A stretch of DNA of 64,000 nt, from positions 1,437,501 to 1,501,500 of the forward strand of contig NC_022657.1 of assembly GCF_000494755.1 (NCBI RefSeq), given 5' to 3'. This document shows, in pieces, positions 23,089 to 32,426 of the stretch. The notes under the pieces were generated by a model. It was not told the origin of the DNA. It saw nothing but the letters and a program-made list of their open reading frames with translations, and made no database searches. The translations under genes and the position numbers were made by a program. The stretch is from Amorphoplanes friuliensis DSM 7358 (GTDB lineage Bacteria; Actinomycetota; Actinomycetes; Mycobacteriales; Micromonosporaceae). Every line of letters starts with the position of its first letter. Position 1 is the stretch's first letter.

Positions 23089-24480
23089 TTACGAGTCGAA
23101 GCCGAGACCAACTTTGTCGAGGGTGCGGAGCCAGACGTTGCGGCGGCCCTCGTGGCGGTCCGCGCGGGCGATCGACCAGCGGGTCAGCTCGATGACACCC
23201 GCGCGTACCGGCTCGGGCGGGAACGGGATCGGCTTGCGCCGGACCATCTTCAGCTCGGTGAGCTCGGTCTGCTCACCCGCGAGGAGATCCAGCATCACGT
23301 TCGCGCCGAAGCGGGTCGCACCCACACCGAGACCCGTGTAGCCCGCCGCGTACGCGAGACGCCCGCTGTACGCCGTACCGAAGAAGCTGCTGAAACGGCT
23401 GCACGTGTCGATGACCCCACCCCACTTGTGCGTGAAGCGCACGTCCTCGAGCTGCGGGAACGTGTCCGCGAAATGGTCGGCCAGCACTTCGAAGGTCGCC
23501 TCGCGCTGATCGCGTTCGGGGCTGATGCGGCCGCCGCGGTAGTAGATGGCGTCGTAGCCGCCCCACAGGATGCGGTTGTCCTCGGTGAGCCGGTAGTAGT
23601 GGAACTGGTTGCCGCCGTCGCCGACACCCTGGCGGTTGCGCCAGCCGAGCGCGCCGACCTGGTCGGCGGTCAGCGGTTCGGTCATCAGCGCGTAGTCGTA
23701 GATCGGGACGACGTAGTGGTGCAGCCGCCGCAACAGACCGGCGTGCGCACCCGTGGCCAGCGCGACGTGCGCCGCGTCGATCCTGCCGCGCCAGGTGTGC
23801 AGGCGCAGCCCGGCCCGCGTGGTGGTGATCCGGTCGACCGGGGAATTCTCGAAGAGGCGGACGCCCAGGTCGAGGCAGGCCTGCCGCAGACCCCAGACCA
23901 GGCGGGCCGGGTCGATCATCGCGCAGCCGGTGCGGTCCCAGACGCCGCCGAGATAGGTGGGGGAGTCGACCTCGGCGCGGACCTCGTCACGGTCCAGCAG
24001 CTGCACGTCCAGACCGCGGGCCACTGCCTCGTCGTGCGAGGCGGTCAGCTCCCGCAACTGCCAGTCGGCCGTGGCGACGTTCAACTCACCCGTACGCGAG
24101 AAGTCGCACTTGATCCGGTAGCGCGCGACGGCCGCTTCGATCTCGTCGAGGTTGCGCCGCCCGAGGCGTTCGAGGGTGTCCATCTCGTCGGGGAAGCGGC
24201 TCAGCCCGTTGTCGAACCCGTGGGTGAGGCTGGCCGAGCAGAAGCCGCCGTTGCGCCCGGACGCCGCCCACCCGGCCGTGCCCGCCTCGACCACGATCAC
24301 GTCGCGGCCGGGATCGCGTTCCTTGGCGAGCAGCGCCGTCCACAGCCCGCTGTACCCGGCGCCGACCACCACGAGGTCCGCGGTCTCGACGCCGTGCAGC
24401 GGCTCCGCGGCGGCCGGCGCGCCCGCCTGCCCCAGCCAGTACGGCTCGGGAACCGCGTCGGCGAGCGCCCGGCTCGCCAT
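23089..24480 (-). CDS. FAD-dependent amine oxidase, PuuB-like
   Basis: 463 aa. An N-terminal Rossmann FAD site (VVVGAGYSGLWTAL, near 37-50) is followed by GWAASGRNGGF, the signature of the DAO/gamma-glutamylputrescine oxidoreductase group. The middle and C-terminal regions keep the DAO fold (GYTGLGVGATRFGANV). It oxidises an amine to an aldehyde with H2O2 release. Placed two bases after potC, in an operon with a polyamine transporter and an aldehyde dehydrogenase, it most likely acts on putrescine or gamma-glutamylputrescine. No PuuA-type synthetase is nearby, so the free amine may be the substrate. Confidence 0.82.
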   Translation of the reverse strand: MASRALADAVPEPYWLGQAGAPAAAEPLHGVETADLVVVGAGYSGLWTALLAKERDPGRDVIVVEAGTAGWAASGRNGGFCSASLTHGFDNGLSRFPDEMDTLERLGRRNLDEIEAAVARYRIKCDFSRTGELNVATADWQLRELTASHDEAVARGLDVQLLDRDEVRAEVDSPTYLGGVWDRTGCAMIDPARLVWGLRQACLDLGVRLFENSPVDRITTTRAGLRLHTWRGRIDAAHVALATGAHAGLLRRLHHYVVPIYDYALMTEPLTADQVGALGWRNRQGVGDGGNQFHYYRLTEDNRILWGGYDAIYYRGGRISPERDQREATFEVLADHFADTFPQLEDVRFTHKWGGVIDTCSRFSSFFGTAYSGRLAYAAGYTGLGVGATRFGANVMLDLLAGEQTELTELKMVRRKPIPFPPEPVRAGVIELTRWSIARADRHEGRRNVWLRTLDKVGLGFDS

Positions 24481-24482
24481 GA

Positions 24483-25316
24483 TCAGGAACGCTTCCGGGG
24501 CCGGGAACGGATGCTGGACGCGACGGCGAGCAGCACACCGGCCATGAAGATGAGCGTGCCCATGACGTTGACCTGCGGCGGCAGGCCGACCCGGGTGGCG
24601 CCCCAGATCCACAGCGGGAACGTCGTGGTGGTGCCCGCGGTGAAGTTGGTGACCACGAAGTCGTCGAGTGACAGCGCGAAGGCCAGCATCATGCCCGCCC
24701 CGACGGCCGGCAGGATGATCGGGAAGGTGATCCGCCAGAAGGTCGTCCACGCGTTGGCGCCGAGATCGGCGGCGGCCTCCTCGATGGACCTGTCCAGGGT
24801 CAGCACCCGGGCCCGGACGACGATCGCCACGAACGAGATCGAGAACATGATGTGCGCGATCGTGATCGTCACGACGCCGAGCCCGGCCCCCACCGAGACG
24901 AAGAGCGTCAGCAGCGACGTGCCCATGACCAGCTCGGGCGAGGAGATCGTGGCAAACATGATCAGGTTGAGCGTGCCCGAACCGCGGAACCGGAAGCGGC
25001 CCAGCGCGTACCCGATGCCGGTGCCGAGCGCACCCGCGACGAACGAGCTCACCACGGCCACGCCCAGGGAGACCACCAGGGCCTTGGTCAGTTCGTCCAG
25101 ATCGAAGACCCGGCCGTACCACTTGAAGGTGAAGCCCTCCCAGGTCTGGTTGTACCGGCCCGGGGTGTCGTTGAAGCCGAACGCGATCATGAACAGCACC
25201 GGCAGGATGAGCCAGGCCATGATCACCCAGGTGTAGATGTACAGCGCTCGCCCACCGGTCAGCCGAGACCGGCGCGGCTTGACGACGGGCGCGTCTTCGA
25301 GCACTGCCTGCGTCAT
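24483..25316 (-). CDS. potC: Polyamine ABC transporter permease PotC-like
   Basis: 277 aa, six transmembrane helices, with the permease EAA loop EEAAADLGANAWTTFWRITF that docks on the ATPase. ATG 25316 overlaps the potB stop (ATGA). The frame is open far upstream, but that part is out-of-frame potB sequence. Partner of PotB, PotA and PotD. Confidence 0.87.
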   Translation of the reverse strand: MTQAVLEDAPVVKPRRSRLTGGRALYIYTWVIMAWLILPVLFMIAFGFNDTPGRYNQTWEGFTFKWYGRVFDLDELTKALVVSLGVAVVSSFVAGALGTGIGYALGRFRFRGSGTLNLIMFATISSPELVMGTSLLTLFVSVGAGLGVVTITIAHIMFSISFVAIVVRARVLTLDRSIEEAAADLGANAWTTFWRITFPIILPAVGAGMMLAFALSLDDFVVTNFTAGTTTTFPLWIWGATRVGLPPQVNVMGTLIFMAGVLLAVASSIRSRPRKRS

Positions 25317-26176
25317 CGGGCTGCCACCTTCATGACGTCCTCCGTACCCAGGACCCGCGCGTAGCTGAAGACACCGAACAGCAGCACGGCCATCAGGGTG
25401 AAGGACAGGGCCGATGCCATCGGATAGTTGGAGCTGACCAGGAACTGCGACTGGATGACCTGACCGATCATCGTGGTCTCCGGGCTGCCCAGCACCGCCG
25501 AGTTGACGTAGTCGGAACTCGCCGGCACGAAGGTCATCAGCACGCCGGCGAACACACCGGGCAGGGCCAGCGGCAGGATCACCTTGGTGAAGGCGGCGGC
25601 CGGGTTCGAGTACAGGTCCCGGGCCGCCTCGACCACCCGCGGGTCGATGCGTTCCAGCGCCACGTAGACCGGCAGCACCATGAACGGCAGGAAGTTGTAG
25701 ACCAGGCCGCCGATGACGGCTGCGGGCGTACCCAGGATGTGGAAGTTGTCGGGAAGCAGGTGGATCTGCTTGAGCGAGCCGAGCAGGATGCCGTCGTCCG
25801 TCAGGATCTGCCGCCACGAGATCGTGCGCAGCACGAACGAGACGAAGAACGGCAACAGCAGCAGGAAAAGATAGGTCGGCTTGCGCCGCCCGCCGTAGAA
25901 GGCGATCCAGTACGCGACCGGGAACGCGATCACGATCAGCAGGATCGTGGTGATCGCCCCGTAGATCAGCGAGCGCACCAGCTGCACCCGGTAGTTCGAG
26001 ATCGCGTCCACGTAGGTCTGCCAGTGACCGGTGAAGACGTACCCGTTGACGATGTCGCCCTGCTGCAGCGACAGCGACAGCATCGTCACCATCGGGATGA
26101 CGAAGAACAGCAGCAGCCACAGCCCGCCCGGCAGGACGAGCAGGTAGGGCGCCAGGACGCGCCGGCTCCAGCTCAT
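25313..26176 (-). CDS. potB: Polyamine ABC transporter permease PotB-like
   Basis: 287 aa, six transmembrane helices; the EAA loop VEAARDLYSNPAAAFTKVIL is intact. First permease of the operon, five bases after potD. With PotC it forms the membrane channel of a spermidine/putrescine-type importer. Confidence 0.87.
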   Translation of the reverse strand: MSWSRRVLAPYLLVLPGGLWLLLFFVIPMVTMLSLSLQQGDIVNGYVFTGHWQTYVDAISNYRVQLVRSLIYGAITTILLIVIAFPVAYWIAFYGGRRKPTYLFLLLLPFFVSFVLRTISWRQILTDDGILLGSLKQIHLLPDNFHILGTPAAVIGGLVYNFLPFMVLPVYVALERIDPRVVEAARDLYSNPAAAFTKVILPLALPGVFAGVLMTFVPASSDYVNSAVLGSPETTMIGQVIQSQFLVSSNYPMASALSFTLMAVLLFGVFSYARVLGTEDVMKVAAR

Positions 26177-26181
26177 GGGCG

Positions 26182-27435
26182 TCAGGCCAGCACGATCGGC
26201 TCGAAGATGCTCTGGTACTCCTGCTGCTCCGCCACGGTCGCGAAGTCGCGGAAGTAGTGCAGCTTCGCGTAGTCGGACTGGGCCGGGAACACCAGCGGGC
26301 TGGCCGCGACCGCTTCCAGGGCGGCCTTGTCGTCGCCGGACGCCTTGGCCGCGTCCTTCTTGATCTGTTCCTGCGCGGCCGGGACCGGGCAGACGTAGTT
26401 GATGTACTCGGCCAGCGTCGCGGCGTTCTCGACCTCGTAGAAGAAGTCCATCAGCTTGATCGCGTCGAGCGGGTTCTGCGCCGTGATCGGGATCGCGAAG
26501 TTGTCGGTCCAGATCGTGCCGCCCTCGTCCGGGATCACGAACTTGAAGTTCGTGCCGTCGGAGACGTTCTTCTGGAAGATGTCACCGGACCACGCCTGGG
26601 TGATCCAGACCTCGCCCTTGCCGAGCGCGTCGACGTAACTCTGGTCGTAGTAGTTGCGGACGATGCCCGCGCTCTTCTGCTCCTTGAGCTTCGCCGCGGC
26701 CTTCTTCCAGTCGTCCGGGGTCGACTTGGCCGGGTCGATGCCGAGCGCCATCATGCCGAAGTTGCCCAGCTCCTGGGTGTCGGAGTACATGCCGACCTTG
26801 CCCTTGAACGCCGGGTCCCACAGGTCGGCCAGCTTGGTGATCGGCCGGGTGATCTTCGACGGGTCGTATGCGATGCCGGTCATGCCCGAGGTCCACGGGA
26901 TCGTGTAGACGTTGCCCGGGTCGAAGGCTTCCTGCGCGTACGACTTGTCGGCGTTGGCGACGTAGTTGGGCAGCTTCGAGTGGTCCAGCGGCGCCAGGAA
27001 CCCCGAGTCGACGAACTGCTTGAACTGCACCCCGTTGGTGATGACCATGAGGTCGTAACCGATCGACTGGCCGGCCGCGAGCTGGGGCTGCACCTTGGCG
27101 AACCAGGGGCCCATCTCCTGGATGACCTCCTGGTACTTCACCTGCACACCGGTCGCCGCCGTGAACTTCTTCAGCTCGGGCTGCTTCGGGTCCATGTAGA
27201 GCGGCCAGTTCGCGAAGTCGACCTTGCCGTTGCTGGTCTTGCCGGCCCAGTACTTCGCCACGGCGTCGGCCGCGGGGGCACTCGGCGCGGACGTCCCCGT
27301 GCCCTTGACACCGCAGGCGCTCAACGCCATCGCAAAAGCCGACAGGCCGGAGAGGCGCAGGGCATCACGCCGGCCGAGCCGCCGCTGGGTCATGCCGCGG
27401 ATGAGGGACGGGTCGGGGGAGAACGGCTGGCTCAT
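26182..27435 (-). CDS. potD: Polyamine-binding lipoprotein PotD-like
   Basis: 417 aa. The N-terminus has a twin-arginine pattern (GRRDALRLSGLSAFAMALSA) followed by a lipobox cysteine (SACG), so it is probably a Tat-exported lipoprotein. The mature part is a family 1-type binding protein: FANWPLYMDP near 75, YDLMVITNG, and WSGDIFQKN late in the sequence, as in PotD/PotF. ATG 27435 overlaps the potA stop (TGATG). It delivers the substrate to PotBC. Confidence 0.87.
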   Translation of the reverse strand: MSQPFSPDPSLIRGMTQRRLGRRDALRLSGLSAFAMALSACGVKGTGTSAPSAPAADAVAKYWAGKTSNGKVDFANWPLYMDPKQPELKKFTAATGVQVKYQEVIQEMGPWFAKVQPQLAAGQSIGYDLMVITNGVQFKQFVDSGFLAPLDHSKLPNYVANADKSYAQEAFDPGNVYTIPWTSGMTGIAYDPSKITRPITKLADLWDPAFKGKVGMYSDTQELGNFGMMALGIDPAKSTPDDWKKAAAKLKEQKSAGIVRNYYDQSYVDALGKGEVWITQAWSGDIFQKNVSDGTNFKFVIPDEGGTIWTDNFAIPITAQNPLDAIKLMDFFYEVENAATLAEYINYVCPVPAAQEQIKKDAAKASGDDKAALEAVAASPLVFPAQSDYAKLHYFRDFATVAEQQEYQSIFEPIVLA

Positions 27436-28568
27436 CAGACTCCGATCGGGTACGAGTGCTGGCAATTCCAGGTGAGGAACACCCGGTCACCGGGACCGGC
27501 CAGATCCTCGGCGGAGAAAGCGTTCTGGTCGAAGACCACGAAGTCGGGGCCGGCCGAGGTCTTCACCGTGTAGTTGGTCGAGGTGCCGTGGTAGACGACG
27601 TCGGTGACCACACCGGTCAGCACGCTGTCACCCGTGCCCGCCGGGGCGTCCTGCGACAGGTCGATCTTCTCGGGCCGGATCGACACCTCGACGGTGTCGC
27701 CGGTCTTCATCGCGCCGACGACCGGCACCAGCACCCGTTCGCCCTCGCCGTAGGACAGCGTTGCCACGCCCTCCGTGATGCTGTCGATGCTGCCGTCCAG
27801 CAGGTTCGACGTACCGATGAAACCGGCCACGAACCGGGTGGCGGGCTTCTCGTAGATCTCCCGCGGCGAGCCGAGCTGGTCGATGCGCCCGGACTCCATG
27901 ACCGCGATCCGGTCGGACATCGTCAGCGCCTCACCCTGGTCGTGGGTCACGTAGACGAACGTGATGCCCACCTCGCGCTGGATGCGCTTGAGCTCCACCT
28001 GCATCTGCTGCCGCAGCTTGAGGTCCAGCGCGCCGAGCGGCTCGTCCAGCAGCAGCGCCCGCGGCCGGTTGACCAGCGCCCGCGCCAGCGCGACACGCTG
28101 CTGCTGGCCGCCGGACATCTCGCGCGGCGCGCGCTTCTCCATGCCGTTCAGCGAGACGATCTCCATGATCTCGCCCACCCGGCGCTGGATCTCCTTCTTC
28201 GCGACCTTCTTGCGCTCCAACCCGAAACACACGTTCTGGTACGCGTTCAGATGCGGAAACAGCGCGTACGACTGGAACACCATGTTGACGTCCCGCTTGT
28301 TGGGCGAGACACGGGTGACGTCCTGGCCGTCGAGGAACACGGTGCCACCGGTCGGCTCCTCGAACCCGGCGATCATCCGCATCGTGGTCGTCTTGCCGCA
28401 GCCGGACGGGCCGAGCAGCGAGAAGAACTCGCCGGACCCGATGGTCAGATCCAGGCGCCGCACGGCCTGCACCTTCTCGCCGTGCGACAGGTAGTCCTTG
28501 TGCACCCCGGCCAGCTCGATCGCGGGCTGGGCGGTGCCGTCGCCAGGGTCTTCGTTCACGATGGACAT
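27435..28568 (-). CDS. potA: Polyamine ABC transporter ATPase PotA-like
   Basis: 377 aa. Walker A GPSGCGKTT, signature MSGGQQQRVALARAL, Walker B LLLDEPLGALD and the switch histidine THDQ. The C-terminal ~130 residues form the TOBE/regulatory domain of the PotA/CysA group. ATG 28568 has AAGAGG upstream; the longer open frame is out-of-frame sequence. Second gene of the operon after the aldehyde dehydrogenase. Confidence 0.88.
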   Translation of the reverse strand: MSIVNEDPGDGTAQPAIELAGVHKDYLSHGEKVQAVRRLDLTIGSGEFFSLLGPSGCGKTTTMRMIAGFEEPTGGTVFLDGQDVTRVSPNKRDVNMVFQSYALFPHLNAYQNVCFGLERKKVAKKEIQRRVGEIMEIVSLNGMEKRAPREMSGGQQQRVALARALVNRPRALLLDEPLGALDLKLRQQMQVELKRIQREVGITFVYVTHDQGEALTMSDRIAVMESGRIDQLGSPREIYEKPATRFVAGFIGTSNLLDGSIDSITEGVATLSYGEGERVLVPVVGAMKTGDTVEVSIRPEKIDLSQDAPAGTGDSVLTGVVTDVVYHGTSTNYTVKTSAGPDFVVFDQNAFSAEDLAGPGDRVFLTWNCQHSYPIGV

Positions 28569-28603
28569 GCGTACCTCTTCGCGGGGGGAGGGGACGGCCG
28601 GGC

Positions 28604-30040
28604 TCAGCCCAGATGACTCATCACGTGTTTGATCCGGGTGTATTCCTCGAAGCCGTACATCGAGAGGTCCTTGCCGTACCCCGAGTGGCCGTACCCGCCG
28701 TGCGGCATCTCGGAGACGAACGGCAGATGCGTGTTGATCCACACCGCGCCGAAGTTCAGCCGGCGCGAGACCCGCAGCGCCCGGCCGTGGTCGCGGGTCC
28801 AGACACTCGCACTCAGACCGAAACGGACGTCGTTGGCCCAGCGGACGGCGGTGTCCTCGTCGGTGAACTCCTGCACGGTGATGACCGGGCCGAAGATCTC
28901 GTCCTGGATCATCTCGTCCCGTTGTTTCAGGCCCGCGACAACCGTGGGCTCGACGAAGTAGCCCCGGTCGCCGATCTGCCGGCCACCGGTCACCACCTGC
29001 GCGTGCTCGGGTGCCCGCTCCAGGAAGCCCCGGACGCGTCCGAGCTGGGCGGCGTTGTTGACCGGCCCGAAGTACGCGTCCGGATCACCCGGCCCACCCA
29101 CCCGGGTGTCCTGCGCGGCCCGCGCCAACGCGGCGGTGAAGTCCTCGGCGATCCGGCTGTCGACCAGCACCCGCGTCGCCGCGGTGCAGTCCTGCCCGGC
29201 GTTGAAATAACCGGCACCGGCGATGGCCTTTGCGGCAGCCTCGATGTCGACGTCGTCGAAGACGACCACCGGCGCCTTGCCACCGAGCTCCAGGTGCACC
29301 TTCTTCAGGTCGGCGGCGGCCGCGACGGCCACCTCCATCCCGGCCCGCGTCGACCCGGTGATCGACACGAGCTGCGGCGTCGGATGCACCACCAGCGCCC
29401 GCCCGGTGTCCCGGTCACCGCAGACGACGTTCAGCACACCCGGCGGCAGGAACTCGGCCGCGATCTCCGCCAGCAGCAACGTGCTGACCGGCGTCGTGTC
29501 TGACGGCTTCAGCACCACGGAATTACCCGCGGCGATCGCCGGCGCGAACTTCCACACCGCCATGACCATCGGATAGTTCCACGGCGTGACCTGCGCACAG
29601 ACCCCGATCGGCTCCCGCCGCACCCACGACGTGTGATCCCGCAGATACTCCCCGGCCGACTTCCCCTCGAGCATCCGCGCAGCCCCGGCAAAAAACCGCA
29701 ACTCGTCCAGCAGCGGCGCCATCTCCTCGGCCCGCGTCGCCTCGACCGGTTTGCCGGTGTTGCGACACTCCGCGGCAATGATCTCGTCGGCGCGCGCCTC
29801 GACAGCATCGGCAATCCTCAGCAACGCCCGCTGCCGCTCCGCGGGCGTGGTGTCCCGCCACGTCTCGAAGCCGGCCTCAGCCGACGTCATCGCCTGTGCG
29901 ACATCGTCCGCGGACGAAACCGGCGCAAAGGCGTACGTCTCCCCGGTGCAGGGGTCGACAACCGGCGAAACCTCCCCGTCGGCCGTGTCGACAAAGGACC
30001 CGGCGACGAAGTTGCGGAGGACCGGTAGGTCAGTGCTCAC
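28604..30040 (-). CDS. Gamma-aminobutyraldehyde-type dehydrogenase
   Basis: 478 aa. NAD(P)+-dependent aldehyde dehydrogenase: TPWNYP in the cofactor cleft, catalytic base in LELGGKAP, nucleophile Cys in GQDCTAATR, and a C-terminal EMPHGGYGHSGYG. It matches the PatD/PuuC group that oxidises 4-aminobutanal or its gamma-glutamyl form after amine oxidation. It is the first gene of the leftward operon that ends in the PuuB-like oxidase. The start is GTG 30040 with GGGAGG at 9-nt spacing, preferred over the upstream extension. Confidence 0.86.
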   Translation of the reverse strand: MSTDLPVLRNFVAGSFVDTADGEVSPVVDPCTGETYAFAPVSSADDVAQAMTSAEAGFETWRDTTPAERQRALLRIADAVEARADEIIAAECRNTGKPVEATRAEEMAPLLDELRFFAGAARMLEGKSAGEYLRDHTSWVRREPIGVCAQVTPWNYPMVMAVWKFAPAIAAGNSVVLKPSDTTPVSTLLLAEIAAEFLPPGVLNVVCGDRDTGRALVVHPTPQLVSITGSTRAGMEVAVAAAADLKKVHLELGGKAPVVVFDDVDIEAAAKAIAGAGYFNAGQDCTAATRVLVDSRIAEDFTAALARAAQDTRVGGPGDPDAYFGPVNNAAQLGRVRGFLERAPEHAQVVTGGRQIGDRGYFVEPTVVAGLKQRDEMIQDEIFGPVITVQEFTDEDTAVRWANDVRFGLSASVWTRDHGRALRVSRRLNFGAVWINTHLPFVSEMPHGGYGHSGYGKDLSMYGFEEYTRIKHVMSHLG

Positions 30041-30279
30041 GGAAAAGGGCCTCCCGCCTCGGGGCTGTGACCGCCCCCACACGAAGAGGTGGACCTTGAC
30101 ACAGTGAAAGCCCTAAAAACAAGGGAATCCGAAGGATTTTGCAAAGCTGAAACGGAATCGGGAGTCCACCCCCCGAGATCACCACGCAATCCCGCGTCCC
30201 CGCCCCGTTTACGCCCGTTTTCCGCACCAGCCTTACTCGCTTGAGCTACCCGCGGCAACGGCCCGCCGCCCGCCTCCGG

Positions 30280-31035
30280 TCAAAGGCGGCTGAACGCAGC
30301 ACGCAACGCCGTAATTTTCGCCTGCCTCGCGAGCCGGTATTCGCGGCGTACGGCCACAACCGTGCCATCCACCTGTCCGAGCAGGATGCGAGGTGGTGTG
30401 GTCTCCGCCATCAGGCGCAGACGGTCGGCGACGGTGGACATCGACCGCGGCAGTCCCGCAAGCAGTAGCGGATCCGGTGCCGGGGCATCGGGTTTGCAGT
30501 CGGCACGGCGAAGACTGTCCGGCAGATCCTCAATCATCCGCTGGGCGGCACGAACGTGGTTCGGGTAATCGCGGGCTGCCCACTCGGCTCGAAATTGGGT
30601 GTTTTCATCCTGGGGCTTACCAACCGCGTCCTTCGACAGAAGACGCGTTGTAGCCACGATTGCGGCGATATGTGAGCGTAAGGCTTGGGCGAGTCTCAGC
30701 GCGTGCCGGTGACGTTCTACGGTGGCCACGAGTTGTCGATAGTTCGGATCATCGCGGGGCAGCGCAGGCTCGAGCACCTCACCGATCTGCTCAGCCAGTC
30801 GCTCCACCGAGGTGTGCTGCTTCTTCACCTGTAGGTCCAGGTTCTTCCTGGCGCGCCGCAGGCCGCTACGTCGTCTGGCCTTTACCGGATCGAGGAGCCA
30901 ACCCGCGAGGGGAGGCGCGGCCAACATCGTCTCGGTCTCGGCCAGCTGCCGCCGATTTACAGCGAGCGCGGCGCTGATTTTGCGGTATGCGGCCAGACGT
31001 GGCGCGATGAAGATGCGAGACCGGGGATCCAGCAC
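30280..31035 (-). CDS. Hypothetical helical protein
   Basis: 251 aa, basic, no membrane segment or signal. Long helices dominate (LDLQVKKQHTSVERLAEQIG), including a probable coiled coil at ~65-130. Codon-position bias is convincing. It ends near an approximately 240-bp spacer beyond which the aldehyde dehydrogenase operon starts in the same direction. No family recognised. Confidence 0.65.
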   Translation of the reverse strand: MLDPRSRIFIAPRLAAYRKISAALAVNRRQLAETETMLAAPPLAGWLLDPVKARRRSGLRRARKNLDLQVKKQHTSVERLAEQIGEVLEPALPRDDPNYRQLVATVERHRHALRLAQALRSHIAAIVATTRLLSKDAVGKPQDENTQFRAEWAARDYPNHVRAAQRMIEDLPDSLRRADCKPDAPAPDPLLLAGLPRSMSTVADRLRLMAETTPPRILLGQVDGTVVAVRREYRLARQAKITALRAAFSRL

Positions 31036-31208
31036 GAGTCGAGACTAGGCAGCTGTGTGTGAGCGGAGGAGGGCTGACAGCCATGAGCCAAATCGGGCAT
31101 CCGTACTCGTAAAGTCGGTTGAGGGGGTTGGCGGGGGCTGGTACGGTCCGCGGCGATGAATACTTTCTCCCTGAGATTGGGGGTTCCGTCCGACAAGTGT
31201 GAGTGCTG

Positions 31209-32426
31209 ATGCGCTCTGCTTCGGACGGGGAATCCCGGCTTCTGTTCTGGCGGCGCGTGCGGGAGTTCGCCGTGCCGCCCTCGATGATCGAGTCAGTCAC
31301 TGCCCGGCGCCGGGTGGGGGACTGGGCGGCTGCTTGTGCCGCTGCGCGCGTTGATGTTGATCTGAGTTTGCGGGCCGTGGCTCGCGTCCACGGTGGGGAG
31401 ATCGCCGCGCTCGTGCGGGCCGATCTTCGTCATCTCGCTCCGGATCTGTTGCGGTGGCATCTGCCCCGCATCGCCCCCGACGGCCTGCTGCGGCCGGGAC
31501 TCACGATCTCTCTTTCCCGGTACGCCGGCAGCAAAGTCCAGCTGGTCGCGCGGACGCCACCGGGCTGGGCCGACGGCGGCCAGCGGTTCAGCCTCGCGGT
31601 GTGGGACGGCGCCGGCGCCGAACCGCATCCTGACCGGCGGTTCCGGCTCGACCTGCACCGCCACCTGTGGGATGCCCGGCGGAGCCCGGAGTTGCGGGAC
31701 CGGTCCGCGGGTTGCTGGCCGGCCGAGGCCAGGATCCTGCTGGGTGGCGACGGCGTTTTTGTCGTTCGTGCCGGTGCCCGGCGCCGGGTGACGCTCGAGC
31801 TGTCTGCCGGCGGGATCAGGCGTGTTCCGGACTCGGCCGCGCGGGTACCGATGCTGCCCGACGCTGCGACCTGGGTCGCCCCGGACCGGGCGTTGCTCCG
31901 GGCCGGACTGATGAGCCCGGACCTGCTGCATCCCCTGGTTGCCGCGGCCCTGGCGCCGGATCACGTCCGCAAGCCGGCGGCGGCTGGGACAAGCGGGCCG
32001 CGTCCGGTGCGGTGTCGTGGCGCCGAGCACCGGATCGGCCTGGTCGGCGGTGTGCTCGCACCGCTGGACCACAGCGCCGACGAGATTCGCCGCGAGGAGC
32101 TGCTCGTGGCGTTGAGCGGCACACCCCTGCCCTGCCTCCAGGCGATCGACGCCGCTCACCGCAGCCCGGAGTCGCTGGTCGACGTCCGTGCGCGGCTCGA
32201 TCACGGCGACGCGGCGGGTGCGCTGGCCGTCGTCGAGGACCTGCTGGGGCCCGATGCGTTGCTGCGCAGCGGGGCTCTGCACGACGAGTTGGAAACCGCG
32301 GCGCAGCGACGGGTCGCGTACGGGCTGTTCCGCTCCGGGCTCGCCGGAGTCGGACTGAAAACGCCCGCCCGGGCCCGCCGTCCCCGCAACATGCGATCCC
32401 ATCCCCGCCACACGATGGCCCGATGA
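31209..32426 (+). CDS. Hypothetical protein preceding MoxR/VWA pair
   Basis: 405 aa, soluble, arginine/alanine-rich. Its first 40 residues resemble a helical N-domain (RLLFWRRVREFAVPPSMIES). The stop overlaps the MoxR start (ATGA), and MoxR overlaps the VWA gene, so the three are one coupled operon. Such a large unknown protein regularly accompanies MoxR-VWA pairs in actinobacteria and may be a substrate or adaptor. GTG 31203 is an alternative start. Confidence 0.72.
   Translation: MRSASDGESRLLFWRRVREFAVPPSMIESVTARRRVGDWAAACAAARVDVDLSLRAVARVHGGEIAALVRADLRHLAPDLLRWHLPRIAPDGLLRPGLTISLSRYAGSKVQLVARTPPGWADGGQRFSLAVWDGAGAEPHPDRRFRLDLHRHLWDARRSPELRDRSAGCWPAEARILLGGDGVFVVRAGARRRVTLELSAGGIRRVPDSAARVPMLPDAATWVAPDRALLRAGLMSPDLLHPLVAAALAPDHVRKPAAAGTSGPRPVRCRGAEHRIGLVGGVLAPLDHSADEIRREELLVALSGTPLPCLQAIDAAHRSPESLVDVRARLDHGDAAGALAVVEDLLGPDALLRSGALHDELETAAQRRVAYGLFRSGLAGVGLKTPARARRPRNMRSHPRHTMAR

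Noticed and set aside
23023..25236. Long + strand open frame opposite the amine oxidase and potC
   Set aside because: Antisense shadow; translation is R/D/V/A-rich with no domain, while the minus strand has clear families.
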